From NCBI GenBank assembly GCA_030650845.1, contig JAUSDC010000084.1, forward strand, positions 1 to 33,357: 33,357 bases of DNA, read 5' to 3'. A model generated the notes under the pieces. It was not told the DNA's origin and did no database searches. It saw only the letters and a program-made list of their open reading frames with translations. Below, piece after piece: positions 1 through 6,954 of the stretch (position 1 is its first letter; every line of letters starts with the position of its first letter). The position numbers and the translations under genes were made by a program. The DNA is from Candidatus Methanoperedens sp. Lineage in GTDB: Archaea; Halobacteriota; Methanosarcinia; Methanosarcinales; Methanoperedenaceae.

Positions 1-367
1 CATCCACACACCTATTCTTCTTGGACTTGATGGCAAGAAGATGTCTTCAAGCAAGGGGAATTACATCTCAGTGGACGACACGCCAGAAGATATCAAAAAG
101 AAGATGAAAGGGGCGTTCTGCGTTGAAGGAGAGGTCAGAGATAATCCGGTTCTTGCGCTTTTCAAATACCACATAATGCCGCGTTATCCAGAGATCGTAG
201 TGAAGCGCCCTGAGAAATATGGTGGTAACCTGAATTACGGAATCTATGATGCACTCGAAGCTGATTTCGGGGAGAAAAAACTTCATCCCATGGACTTGAA
301 AACAGCGGCTTCTGAGTACATGAACGAGATACTCGAGCCAGTACGGAAATTGATGGTGGAAAAATAA
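1..367 (+). CDS. tyrS: Tyrosyl-tRNA synthetase, C-terminal part (5' end outside window)
   Basis: Partial gene: the reading frame is open from base 2 with no start in the window. It carries the class I KMSKS-loop variant Lys-Met-Ser-Ser-Ser (bases 38-52), followed by Lys-Gly-Asn-Tyr-Ile and the helical C-terminal region with a KYGGNL segment, as in archaeal/eukaryotic-type TyrRS. The enzyme charges tRNA-Tyr with tyrosine in the cytoplasm. Only about 121 residues are visible, so the catalytic N-terminal half cannot be checked. TrpRS is a related alternative, but the KMSSS loop followed by this C-terminal segment fits TyrRS better. Confidence 0.88.
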   Translation, partial: IHTPILLGLDGKKMSSSKGNYISVDDTPEDIKKKMKGAFCVEGEVRDNPVLALFKYHIMPRYPEIVVKRPEKYGGNLNYGIYDALEADFGEKKLHPMDLKTAASEYMNEILEPVRKLMVEK

Positions 368-413
368 AATTCAGATGCAAAGGTATACCCGAAACCTATT
401 TGTCAATTGAAAG

Positions 414-423
414 ATATATTTAA
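414..423 (+). promoter_or_regulatory. TATA box of the Dabb-domain gene
   Basis: ATATATTTAA lies about 20-25 nt before the ATG at 439, the archaeal TATA-to-start spacing expected for a leaderless transcript. A purine-rich GAAGGA just before the ATG could alternatively act as a weak ribosome binding site. Confidence 0.5.
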
Positions 424-438
424 AGCTCGAAGGATACC

Positions 439-729
439 ATGATTACACACATTGTTTTTTTTAAGCTCAAAGACAAACATAATGTAAAGAAAGCCAGCGA
501 AGTCCTGCTCGGATTGAATGGCAAGATCCCGCAGTTGCGTCATCTGGATGTTGGTATAGATATCCTTCATTCAGACCGTTCATATGACATTGCACTTGTG
601 ACGAAATTCAATTCGTTAGAGGATATGAAGGCATATCAAATTCATCCAGTTCATGAAGAGGTGTCAAACTATATGGCATCGGTTAGGGAATCTTCGGTAA
701 CTGTAGATTACGAGGGGAAAGGTTTATGA
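439..729 (+). CDS. Stress-responsive alpha/beta barrel (Dabb) domain protein
   Basis: A 96-residue single-domain protein. It opens with the Dabb signature of a beta strand Ile-Thr-His-Ile-Val-Phe-Phe-Lys-Leu-Lys, has a central RSYDIALVTKF strand, and ends with the conserved Ala-Tyr-Gln-x-His-Pro-x-His segment (about residues 70-77). Dabb proteins are small dimeric ferredoxin-like barrels, and most have no established reaction in archaea. The gene stands alone between tyrS and the small basic protein and appears to have its own TATA box. Family membership is clear; the function is unknown. Confidence 0.82.
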   Translation: MITHIVFFKLKDKHNVKKASEVLLGLNGKIPQLRHLDVGIDILHSDRSYDIALVTKFNSLEDMKAYQIHPVHEEVSNYMASVRESSVTVDYEGKGL

Positions 730-778
730 ACAAATGGTATTATTGTGGAGCCAGACAAACTCACTGGAGGAAAACCAC

Positions 779-955
779 ATGGGAAAAACAGGCACAACAA
801 AATGGGGCAGGATCAAGCACCGAAAAGGAACAATAATAATGGTGCCGGAATCCGAGCTCGCCTATAAACGCCCGGGCCCGAATCAGCGATATACTTCTTC
901 AGGCGCAAAGCGCAAGAAGATAGCACGCTCACCAAAAGCCCAGGTTAAAGGGTAA
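779..955 (+). CDS. Small basic protein (58 aa), possibly the DUF5350 family
   Basis: The ATG at 779 follows a strong GGAGG (766-770) with 8 nt spacing, so this start is preferred over an upstream in-frame ATG at 734. The product is a 58-residue, highly basic protein starting MGKTGTTKWG and rich in Lys/Arg (IKHRKG, AKRKKIARSPKAQ). From memory it resembles a short family conserved in methanogenic archaea that I associate with DUF5350; this is not verified. Its charge suggests nucleic-acid or ribosome binding (inference). There are no membrane segments or cysteines. Confidence 0.7.
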   Translation: MGKTGTTKWGRIKHRKGTIIMVPESELAYKRPGPNQRYTSSGAKRKKIARSPKAQVKG

Positions 956-963
956 TTTTTTTA

Positions 964-988
964 GACGGACTGCCGAAAGGCGTCTGTC
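964..988 (+). terminator. GNRA-capped hairpin after the small basic protein gene
   Basis: Bases 964-974 pair with 979-988 in a stem of about 10 pairs with one bulged T (971), closed by the loop GAAA (975-978). The inner helix is GCC/GGC. Seven T residues (956-962) lie immediately before it and a T-rich stretch follows. It probably marks the 3' end of the upstream transcript, though a structured RNA element cannot be excluded. Confidence 0.5.
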
Positions 989-1091
989 CATTCTGATTTT
1001 AGCAATATGTCATGTCTTAGTTTTGGATACTCTATTTTTGGATACATGCCAAGCTAAATAAACTTCCAGGTATAACTCTGAACAGGTATTT

Positions 1092-1388
1092 ATGCTGACA
1101 GGAAGGGTCCAACACGAACTCGAATTATTAAAAAGGCATGTCATAGTGCTCAAGAAAGTTATGGAAAGCGGCCCTATCGGTATAATGAAGCTCTCAACCG
1201 AAACTGGCATTCCAGACCACCTTGTAAGGTACTCACTTCGCGTACTTGAACAGCAGGGATTAATAGAGCCTTCTACTCAGGGAGCAGTTGCAACAAAGTC
1301 TGCAAAAGATGCCTTCGTTGAGTTCAGGAATGAACTTACGCAGATCGGAGAAATGACCGAGCAAATTAAGAGTATCTGTCCCATTTAG
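1092..1388 (+). CDS. Winged helix-turn-helix transcriptional regulator
   Basis: A 98-residue protein. After an N-terminal helix (residues 1-25), residues about 30-66 read as a winged-helix DNA-binding unit: Gly-Pro-Ile-Gly-Ile-Met-Lys-Leu-Ser-x-Glu-x-Gly-Ile-Pro, then the recognition helix [15 protein letters not shown] and the wing [12 protein letters not shown]. The C-terminal helix may dimerise. It has no ligand-binding domain or cysteine sensor. Two 10-bp direct repeats upstream (1021-1045) are possible operators. The target is unknown. Confidence 0.72.
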   Translation: MLTGRVQHELELLKRHVIVLKKVMESGPIGIMKLSTETGIPDHLVRYSLRVLEQQGLIEPSTQGAVATKSAKDAFVEFRNELTQIGEMTEQIKSICPI

Positions 1389-1450
1389 TCATATTAGTTA
1401 ATAAAGTTGCAATACAATATTTATTCTTTGTCAACTATCGAGAGAACACT

Positions 1451-2917
1451 ATGCCAGAAGCGATAAGAAAAGATGTCACAGACATCGTTACAAAAGTTAA
1501 TGATTACACATGGGACATCCCCACGACATACAAAAAGGGGATGAGAGTGCCGGGGAGGATATTCGTTTCATCAAAATTGCTCGCGAACCTTGAGTATGAG
1601 ACACTTGAACAGACGGCAAACGTAGCCACGCTTCCAGGGATCCAGAAATATTCCATGGCTATGCCAGATGCACATTCAGGTTACGGTTTCCCGATCGGCG
1701 GGGTGGCCGCTTTTGACAGGGACACAGGTATAATCAGTCCGGGAGGCGTGGGATACGATATCAACTGCGGCGTACGCATTATCAGGACGAACCTGACAGC
1801 AGATGAAGTGCGCCCAAAAATGAAAGACCTGATCGACCTTCTATTTCACGATATCCCCTCAGGTGTGGGCTCAAAGAGCAAGATACGCGCATCGGATAAG
1901 GAGCTCGACGACGCGTTACTTTACGGTGCTAAATGGGCTGTAGAGAGCGGATACGGGGTAAAAGAGGACATCGAGCACTGCGAGGAGAACGGGTTCATGA
2001 AAAGCGCAGACCCTTCAAAGGTCAGCGATAAAGCCCGAAAAAGGGGTAAACCCCAGTTCGGGACGCTTGGAAGCGGAAACCATTTCCTTGAAGTGCAATG
2101 CGTGGACGAAGTATATGATGAAGCGGTCGCAAAAACATTCGGTCTTGAGAAAGGGCAGGTCACGGTCATGATCCACTGCGGCTCAAGGGGAGCAGGTCAC
2201 CAGATATGCGATGACTATTTGAAAATACTGGAACGAGCGACGCAAAAATATGGTATCGTGCTTCCTGACAGGCAGCTTGCATGCGCGCCTGCTGAATCAA
2301 CAGAAGGGCAGAATTATTTTAAAGCCATGGCCGCAGGAGCAAATTATGCGTGGGCGAACAGGCAGGTGATCACGCACTGGGTAAGAGAAGCGTTCTCACA
2401 ATTTTTCGGGCGCGATATGGACGATCTGGGAATGCACCTGATATACGATGTCGCTCATAATGTGGCAAAACTTGAAGAGCACACCATTGATGGAGAAAAA
2501 AAGATGGTGTACGTACACAGGAAAGGCGCAACCCGTGCCTTCCCGCCAGGGCACAGGGACGTACCTTCGGTTTACAGGAACGTGGGTCAGCCCGTGCTCA
2601 TTCCTGGCAGTATGGGAACACCATCATTCGTGTTGCATGGCACAGAAAAATCCATGGAACTCACATTCGGAAGCGCATGCCATGGTGCAGGGCGAGTATC
2701 AAGCAGATCAGCTGCACTTAAGGCTTTCCGCGGCGAGGATATCCAGAAAGAGCTTGCTGCAAAGGGAATATCTGTAAGGGCTTTCCAGCCTTCGGTGATC
2801 GCTGAGGAAGCTCCTGCAGTGTACAAATCAAGCGAGGATGTGGTGGATGTGGTGCATCAACTGGGGATCGCACGAAAAGTCGTGAAGCTGATGCCCATGG
2901 GTGTAGCAAAGGGATAG
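1451..2917 (+). CDS. rtcB: tRNA-splicing RNA ligase RtcB
   Basis: RtcB joins RNA 2',3'-cyclic phosphate or 3'-phosphate ends to 5'-OH ends in a GTP- and Mn-dependent reaction, for example tRNA exon halves after intron removal. At 488 residues it is full length. The metal and nucleotide residues are in place: Asp103 and Cys106 in [11 protein letters not shown], His211 in [10 protein letters not shown], His242 in [10 protein letters not shown], His336 in DVAHN, and the guanylylated His411 in SACHGAGR. No intein is present. It is followed at 31 nt by a UPF0146 gene, and no archease gene is visible nearby. Confidence 0.97.
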   Translation: MPEAIRKDVTDIVTKVNDYTWDIPTTYKKGMRVPGRIFVSSKLLANLEYETLEQTANVATLPGIQKYSMAMPDAHSGYGFPIGGVAAFDRDTGIISPGGVGYDINCGVRIIRTNLTADEVRPKMKDLIDLLFHDIPSGVGSKSKIRASDKELDDALLYGAKWAVESGYGVKEDIEHCEENGFMKSADPSKVSDKARKRGKPQFGTLGSGNHFLEVQCVDEVYDEAVAKTFGLEKGQVTVMIHCGSRGAGHQICDDYLKILERATQKYGIVLPDRQLACAPAESTEGQNYFKAMAAGANYAWANRQVITHWVREAFSQFFGRDMDDLGMHLIYDVAHNVAKLEEHTIDGEKKMVYVHRKGATRAFPPGHRDVPSVYRNVGQPVLIPGSMGTPSFVLHGTEKSMELTFGSACHGAGRVSSRSAALKAFRGEDIQKELAAKGISVRAFQPSVIAEEAPAVYKSSEDVVDVVHQLGIARKVVKLMPMGVAKG

Positions 2918-2948
2918 ATATTTCGATATATTCTTAAATACAGACGAT

Positions 2949-3362
2949 ATGTTATCCTCAATGATCTTGGATTGTGAGGATATTGCGGACTATATCTTAA
3001 AAAACTACATGAATAAAGTGGTTGAAGTGGGGGTGGGAAGCATGCCTCATGTCGCACTTGCATTAAAAGACAGGTTAGATGTTGTCGTTACTGACATAAA
3101 CGAACAGAAAAATGAAGGGATCAGATTTTGCAGAGATGACATATTCGATCCCGACATGGGGATATTCAAAAACGCTACGCTCATATATTCTATAAGACCC
3201 CCTATTGATATCCAGGAAGCAATGGCAAAGATAGCAAAAGAAGTGGGATCTGACTTGCTCATCAGGCCTTTTGGAAATGAAAAAGCTGATCTTGACAGGA
3301 TATGCAAATCGTGCAGTCTTATGAATTACAAAAAAGCGAGGTTTTATGTATACCGATTCTAA
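2949..3362 (+). CDS. UPF0146 family protein
   Basis: A 137-residue protein of an uncharacterised archaeal family. The Val-Val-Glu-Val-Gly-Val-Gly segment (residues about 24-30) followed by a strand ending TDIN resembles the start of a Rossmann/methyltransferase-like fold (GxG loop, then an acidic residue at the end of the next strand). The later SIRPPIDIQ segment is characteristic of UPF0146. It lies 31 nt after rtcB and may share its transcript. A methyltransferase role is inference only. Confidence 0.82.
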   Translation: MLSSMILDCEDIADYILKNYMNKVVEVGVGSMPHVALALKDRLDVVVTDINEQKNEGIRFCRDDIFDPDMGIFKNATLIYSIRPPIDIQEAMAKIAKEVGSDLLIRPFGNEKADLDRICKSCSLMNYKKARFYVYRF

Positions 3363-3420
3363 TATAACATTCCGTTGTCAATAATTATTTATATTTCAAT
3401 TTATTAAAAGTTTAATCAGT

Positions 3421-3446
3421 TATTTATATATACTAAAATTTAAATA
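3421..3446 (+). promoter_or_regulatory. A+T-rich promoter region of the KaiC/GTPase/Roadblock operon
   Basis: The gap between UPF0146 and the operon contains TATTTATATATAC (3421-3433) and AAATTTAAATAG (about 3436-3447). The second lies about 25-35 nt before the ATG at 3474. Either could be the TATA box. A GGAAAG (3465-3470) just before the ATG could serve as a ribosome binding site. Confidence 0.45.
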
Positions 3447-3473
3447 GTATTAACAGTAAATTTAGGAAAGATC

Positions 3474-4178
3474 ATGAGTGATTATACACTTGGAATTAAA
3501 GAGTTAGATAGCGTTATTGGGGGGATAAAAAAGGGCTCTAATATCATGCTTATCGGTCCGCCAATGAGCGGAAAAGAAACTATCCTGTATTCAATAATGT
3601 ATTACGGGGCAACAAAAAATGAAAATGCGGTAATAACGGTCTCAACTCGCGAATCTGCGACCCATATCCTTGAATGGTTCAAGGAACAAAAACTGGTCCT
3701 TCCTTTAGCCAGGGTGGGGATAGTTGATTGCGTCACAAAAACTCTTGGCGGTGCGTCAGTTGAGAATGAAAATATCAAAATAGCAAGCAGTCCTGTGGAT
3801 CTTACAGGAATTGGAGTAAAGATAAGCCAGTTCTTTGAAGAATATTTTATGAAGAAAAATATCAGGAAAACCCAGCTTCATATCAATTCATTATCAACGA
3901 TCCTGATGTATTCGAATATCCAGACCGTTTTCAGGTTCCTGCATGTTTTTACTGGACGTATCAAAGCTGCAGGTTCTCTGGGAATATATGTGCTTGAGAG
4001 CGGCATGCATGATGAGCAGGCAATTTCAACGTTGAAACAGCTTTTTGATGGCTTGATAGAGATAAAATCAGAAAATGATAAGAACTTTATTAGAGCTGTA
4101 GGGCTTTCCCCGAAACCTACACCATGGTTTGAATATGAGATCGATGGAGCAGACGTGAAGATAGTAGGGAGAAAATAA
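3474..4178 (+). CDS. KaiC/RecA-superfamily ATPase-like protein (HTR-like), single domain
   Basis: A 234-residue single KaiC-like domain. It starts with the family pattern TLGIKELDSVIGG, then a P-loop Gly28-Pro-Pro-Met-Ser-Gly33-Lys34-Glu35-Thr36. The residue after the Walker lysine is Glu rather than Ser/Thr. The C-terminal half has the typical FDGLIEIK strand and ends in a short beta region. It is the first gene of an operon with a KaiC-GTPase fusion (1 nt gap) and a Roadblock protein. The family is often linked to signalling in archaea, but no function is proven. ATPase activity is uncertain because of the modified P-loop. Confidence 0.8.
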   Translation: MSDYTLGIKELDSVIGGIKKGSNIMLIGPPMSGKETILYSIMYYGATKNENAVITVSTRESATHILEWFKEQKLVLPLARVGIVDCVTKTLGGASVENENIKIASSPVDLTGIGVKISQFFEEYFMKKNIRKTQLHINSLSTILMYSNIQTVFRFLHVFTGRIKAAGSLGIYVLESGMHDEQAISTLKQLFDGLIEIKSENDKNFIRAVGLSPKPTPWFEYEIDGADVKIVGRK

Positions 4179-4179
4179 C

Positions 4180-5349
4180 ATGATCGAAACTGGCATCCCC
4201 AAACTGGATGAATTCCTGGGAGGCGGCATACCAAAGGGTAAAAGTCTTGTTTATTATATCCAGCCCGGCGTTGAAGGTGAGATATTCGGATTGCAGACAA
4301 TTTATAACTCTCTAAAAAAAGGAGGGAGAGGCGTCTTTGTTGTCTCAAGCACCATACCTGAAATAATTAAGGGACAGTTCAGAGAATTTGGCTGGGATAT
4401 CGATCAGTTCAAAGACAAGTTCTTTTTTGTTGATGCTTATAATTCATTGATAGGAGCGCCGTCAAATGAAAAATTCGTGGTTTCAAACCCAGACAATATT
4501 GAAGCGTTCAGTAAAGTTATTATGAACGCTTTAAAGGAATTGCCCCCCAGCACTATAGTTTTTGGCTCACTGTCAACGATCATAGACCTTTGCGGAGAAA
4601 AAGAAACGATAAACGCTGTCAAGTCCTGGAATAAGACAGCAAAGGTGTACGATCATGTGATGGTCTATAATTTCACCGCATGGCCATATTCAGAAGAAAC
4701 ATTAAAAGCCATAAAAGATGAATTGTTCAATGCCGTCATATCTGTCGGGGGTATAGCAGAGCGGGTTATCTTCGGGCAATATTTCGGGATATTCAAGGCT
4801 GACTGGACAAATGAAAATAAAAAATCCATGCTATTCAGGGTACTTCGCCCGGGCGGGATACGGCTGTATATACCGAAGATACTTGTTACAGGACCATTTG
4901 ACTCTGGAAAATCCACCTTTGTACATGCGCTCTCCACAAGAGCGATATCTGTTGATAGGCTGGGGACTACAATAGCTCTTGACCACGGACATATTGATTA
5001 TAAAGGTTTCAGTGCTGATATCTTCGGAACACCTGGCCAGGAGAGGTTCGACCCGATAATAAAACTGCTAAGTGGCGAATCAATGGGTGTCTTTTTGATA
5101 GTGGATTCAACAAACCCGACTGATTTTATCCGCGCAAAACAGATGCTTGAGATAACTAAATCATACGGGCTACCGTATGTGATAATTGCCAATAAGCAGG
5201 ATTTACCCGGCGCTTTAGCCTCTGAGGAGATAAGGATCCAGTTCAACCTCCCCTCTGATGTCCCAATTGTCCCTGTGGTGGCAAAGGATAAAAAAGGTAT
5301 TTTTGAGGCCTTCGAAGTATTGATAGACAAGATCACAGGAGGGATTTAA
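4180..5349 (+). CDS. Fusion: inactive-looking KaiC-like domain plus Arf/MglA-like small GTPase
   Basis: A 389-residue two-domain protein. Residues 1 to about 225 are a KaiC-like fold (TGIPKLDEFLGGGIPKG), but the P-loop position reads QPGVEGEIFG, with no Walker lysine, so ATP binding is doubtful. Residues about 230-389 are a small GTPase: G1 Gly238-Pro-Phe-Asp-Ser-Gly-Lys244-Ser-Thr, a G2 threonine near 263-264, G3 Asp280-Ile-Phe-Gly283-Thr-Pro-Gly-Gln, G4 Asn-Lys-Gln-Asp 338-341. The Q-E-R after DxxG and the overall pattern fit the group containing MglA, conservon and COG2229 GTPases. The stop overlaps the next ATG by one base (TAATG), so it is translationally coupled to the Roadblock gene, a likely regulator of this GTPase. 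Confidence 0.86.
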   Translation: MIETGIPKLDEFLGGGIPKGKSLVYYIQPGVEGEIFGLQTIYNSLKKGGRGVFVVSSTIPEIIKGQFREFGWDIDQFKDKFFFVDAYNSLIGAPSNEKFVVSNPDNIEAFSKVIMNALKELPPSTIVFGSLSTIIDLCGEKETINAVKSWNKTAKVYDHVMVYNFTAWPYSEETLKAIKDELFNAVISVGGIAERVIFGQYFGIFKADWTNENKKSMLFRVLRPGGIRLYIPKILVTGPFDSGKSTFVHALSTRAISVDRLGTTIALDHGHIDYKGFSADIFGTPGQERFDPIIKLLSGESMGVFLIVDSTNPTDFIRAKQMLEITKSYGLPYVIIANKQDLPGALASEEIRIQFNLPSDVPIVPVVAKDKKGIFEAFEVLIDKITGGI

Positions 5350-5717
5350 TGACCGATACAATTGAACTTATTGACAAAGTACTATCCGACCTAAAAACAG
5401 CAGGAGGTGTGGAAGCTTGCGCAGCGGTAAGCCGCGACGGTCTTCTTATCAGATCCAGCCTTCATAAAGAACAGTTTGCTGAATCCTTCGCTGCAATGTC
5501 GGCCACAATGCTCGGTGCTGCAGAAACTGCATCCATTGAACTTGGAAAAGGTGTACCCAACAGGGTCATTGTGGAATCTTCACAGGGGCGGTTGATAGCT
5601 GTTGGAGCTGGGCGTAAAGCCCTGTTGGTCGTTATTGTGAACCAGGACGCAGGGCTTGGATTGGTACTCCTTGAACTTGATAAAGCTGCATTAAGCCTGA
5701 AAGAGTTGCTCGAATGA
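5349..5717 (+). CDS. Roadblock/LC7 domain protein (MglB-like)
   Basis: A 122-residue single-domain protein with the Roadblock/LC7 pattern: an N-terminal helix, Val-Glu-Ala-Cys-Ala-Ala-Val-Ser-Arg-Asp-Gly-Leu-Leu-Ile strand-turn-strand, a long Ala-rich helix (FAAMSATMLGAAETA), two strands (RVIVESSQGRLIAVGAG) and a final helix. In bacteria such proteins (MglB, conservon CvnB) dimerise and control small GTPases. Its start overlaps the stop of the GTPase fusion and its end overlaps the next gene by 4 nt. A GAP or adaptor role for the adjacent GTPase is inference from this linkage. Confidence 0.9.
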   Translation: MTDTIELIDKVLSDLKTAGGVEACAAVSRDGLLIRSSLHKEQFAESFAAMSATMLGAAETASIELGKGVPNRVIVESSQGRLIAVGAGRKALLVVIVNQDAGLGLVLLELDKAALSLKELLE

Positions 5718-5968
5718 ACAGACAGGAACATAGAAAAAGCGCTACTGCACTTGAACCTGCCCTCCAGGTAGGTAAATCCGGTACAGGTGCAGTCGTTGAT
5801 GAGTTAAAAATACAGTTGAAGAAATTGAAACTCGTTAAAGTAAAATTCCTTAAATCTGCTTATTTTGAAGGGGATAAGAATGAGCTGTCTGAAAAACTGG
5901 CTAACATGACTGGCTCAGAACTTATTGAGGTAAGGGGTAATACTGCGGTGTTTCGCCGAAAAGGGTAA
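5714..5968 (+). CDS. YhbY/CRM-domain RNA-binding protein
   Basis: An 84-residue protein matching the CRS1-YhbY (CRM) fold: an N-terminal helix with RKSATALEPALQVGKSG (the conserved GK-x-G loop), a middle helix, KLVKVKFLKSA and a C-terminal strand ELIEVRGNTAVFRR. Members bind RNA and are associated with ribosome assembly in bacteria. It is coupled to the Roadblock gene by ATGA overlap and precedes rps19e, so its natural partners may be the ribosomal genes downstream rather than the GTPase cassette. Confidence 0.88.
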   Translation: MNRQEHRKSATALEPALQVGKSGTGAVVDELKIQLKKLKLVKVKFLKSAYFEGDKNELSEKLANMTGSELIEVRGNTAVFRRKG

Positions 5969-5993
5969 ATACTATCCGATAATTAGATAAGTC

Positions 5994-6010
5994 CCCTGAC
6001 ATATTCAGGG
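5994..6010 (+). terminator. Short hairpin after the YhbY gene
   Basis: CCCTGA (5994-5999) pairs perfectly with TCAGGG (6005-6010) across a 5-nt loop. No T run follows. It may contribute to the end of the upstream transcript or belong to the rps19e leader region. Confidence 0.3.
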
Positions 6011-6036
6011 AATCAATTACATTACATTTAAGAAAT

Positions 6037-6055
6037 CCCGTATTTATATGCGGGG
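6037..6055 (+). promoter_or_regulatory. Leader hairpin before rps19e
   Basis: CCCGTAT (6037-6043) pairs with ATGCGGG (6048-6054), including one T-G wobble, around a 4-nt loop. It ends 17 nt before the TTG start and just before the GGAGG. Nearly the same sequence and fold recur before the PDCD5 gene at 6532-6551. The inner TTTATAT could also read as a TATA box, but its spacing would put the transcript start after the ribosome binding site. Confidence 0.45.
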
Positions 6056-6072
6056 TCTACGGAGGATCAACA

Positions 6073-6522
6073 TTGACAACAGTATATGACGTGCCTGCAG
6101 AAATGTTCATAAATAACGTGGCACAGAAATTAAAGAATGATAAGAAGGTTAACCCCCCAGAATGGTCGAGGTTTGCCAAAACAGGAGCACATAAAGAACT
6201 CTCCCCTGATAATGCAGATTGGTGGTTCGTACGATGCGCGTCCATCTTAAGACGCGTGTATATCGACGGTCCGGTCGGCATATCGAGGTTACGGAGTTTC
6301 TATGGCGGAAAGCACAGGAACGGGGTAAGACCTGCACATTTCTCAAAAGGAAGCGGTTCTGTAGCAAGAGAAGCGCTCCAGCAGCTTGAGAAAGCAGGTT
6401 TGGTAAAAGCCCAGAAAGTTGGCAGGTCAGTATCGCCGCAGGGTCAGTCGTTCATGGACAATGCAGCGAATGAAGTCAAAACAGAGCTTGTAAAGACAAT
6501 TCCTGCCCTGGCAAAGTACTAA
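6073..6522 (+). CDS. rps19e: 30S ribosomal protein S19e
   Basis: A 149-residue protein of the small ribosomal subunit in archaea and eukaryotes. The family pattern is clear: VYDVPAEMFINNVA, a central WWFVRCASILRRVYIDGPVG, LRSFYGGKHRNGV and the C-terminal ALQQLEKAGLV winged-helix-like segment with SPQGQSFMD. The start is TTG at 6073, supported by GGAGG at 6061-6065 with a 7-nt gap and by the length expected of the family. It is followed by the PDCD5 gene, a pairing conserved in many archaea. Confidence 0.97.
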   Translation: MTTVYDVPAEMFINNVAQKLKNDKKVNPPEWSRFAKTGAHKELSPDNADWWFVRCASILRRVYIDGPVGISRLRSFYGGKHRNGVRPAHFSKGSGSVAREALQQLEKAGLVKAQKVGRSVSPQGQSFMDNAANEVKTELVKTIPALAKY

Positions 6523-6531
6523 ATTGAAATG

Positions 6532-6551
6532 CCCCGTATTTTGATACGGGG
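6532..6551 (+). promoter_or_regulatory. Leader hairpin before the PDCD5 gene
   Basis: CCCCGTAT (6532-6539) pairs perfectly with ATACGGGG (6544-6551) around the loop TTTG. It lies 9 nt after the S19e stop and 20 nt before the PDCD5 ATG. It shares sequence with the hairpin at 6037-6055, including the downstream GGGGT-T-TA-CGG motif. The T-G pair in that copy is T-A here, a small compensatory difference. Confidence 0.5.
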
Positions 6552-6571
6552 TTTAACGGGATTTTACGAAC

Positions 6572-6910
6572 ATGGATGAGGATATCGAAGATATAAGACG
6601 ACGCAAGATTGAGCAGATGCAACAGCAGCAATATGGCAACCAGGCGCAGGCAGCGCAGCAGGAACAGGCGCGTGCTGAGTATGAAGCAAAAAAAGCTGCT
6701 ATCATGCGCCAGATACTCACGCCTGAAGCCCGCGAGCGCTTGAACACTCTTAAGATGACAAAGCCTGAGCTTGTAGCAAGCGTGGAAGCCCAGTTGATCT
6801 CTTTAGCTCAAAGTGGAAGACTGACTGGTTTGATCGACGACGCCAAACTCAAATCTCTTCTTTTGCAGCTTCAGCCAAAAAAGCGAGAGATGCAAATCAG
6901 AAGGGTCTGA
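6572..6910 (+). CDS. PDCD5-related (TFAR19-type) DNA-binding protein
   Basis: A 112-residue member of the archaeal PDCD5 family: an acidic N-terminal helix [17 protein letters not shown], a Gln/Ala-rich linker, then the compact helical core [31 protein letters not shown] and a basic tail. Family proteins bind nucleic acid; in eukaryotes PDCD5 interacts with chaperonin and apoptosis factors, while the archaeal role is not settled. It sits directly after rps19e. No strong ribosome binding site is seen, only CGGGA 10 nt before the ATG. Confidence 0.95.
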   Translation: MDEDIEDIRRRKIEQMQQQQYGNQAQAAQQEQARAEYEAKKAAIMRQILTPEARERLNTLKMTKPELVASVEAQLISLAQSGRLTGLIDDAKLKSLLLQLQPKKREMQIRRV

Positions 6911-6914
6911 AAAA

Positions 6915-6954
6915 AAGATTTTTTTAAAGAGATTTTTTTTATCAAAAAAATCTT
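6915..6954. terminator. Bidirectional terminator between PDCD5 and the CysRS-like gene
   Basis: AAGATTTTTTT (6915-6925) and AAAAAAATCTT (6944-6954) form a perfect 11-bp inverted repeat with an 18-nt T-rich loop. It separates two converging genes and supplies T tracts on both strands. It overlaps the stop codon and last codons of the minus-strand gene. Confidence 0.65.

Noticed and set aside
2448-2777. 109-codon frame inside rtcB
   Set aside because: Out-of-frame shadow of the conserved RtcB C-terminal half.
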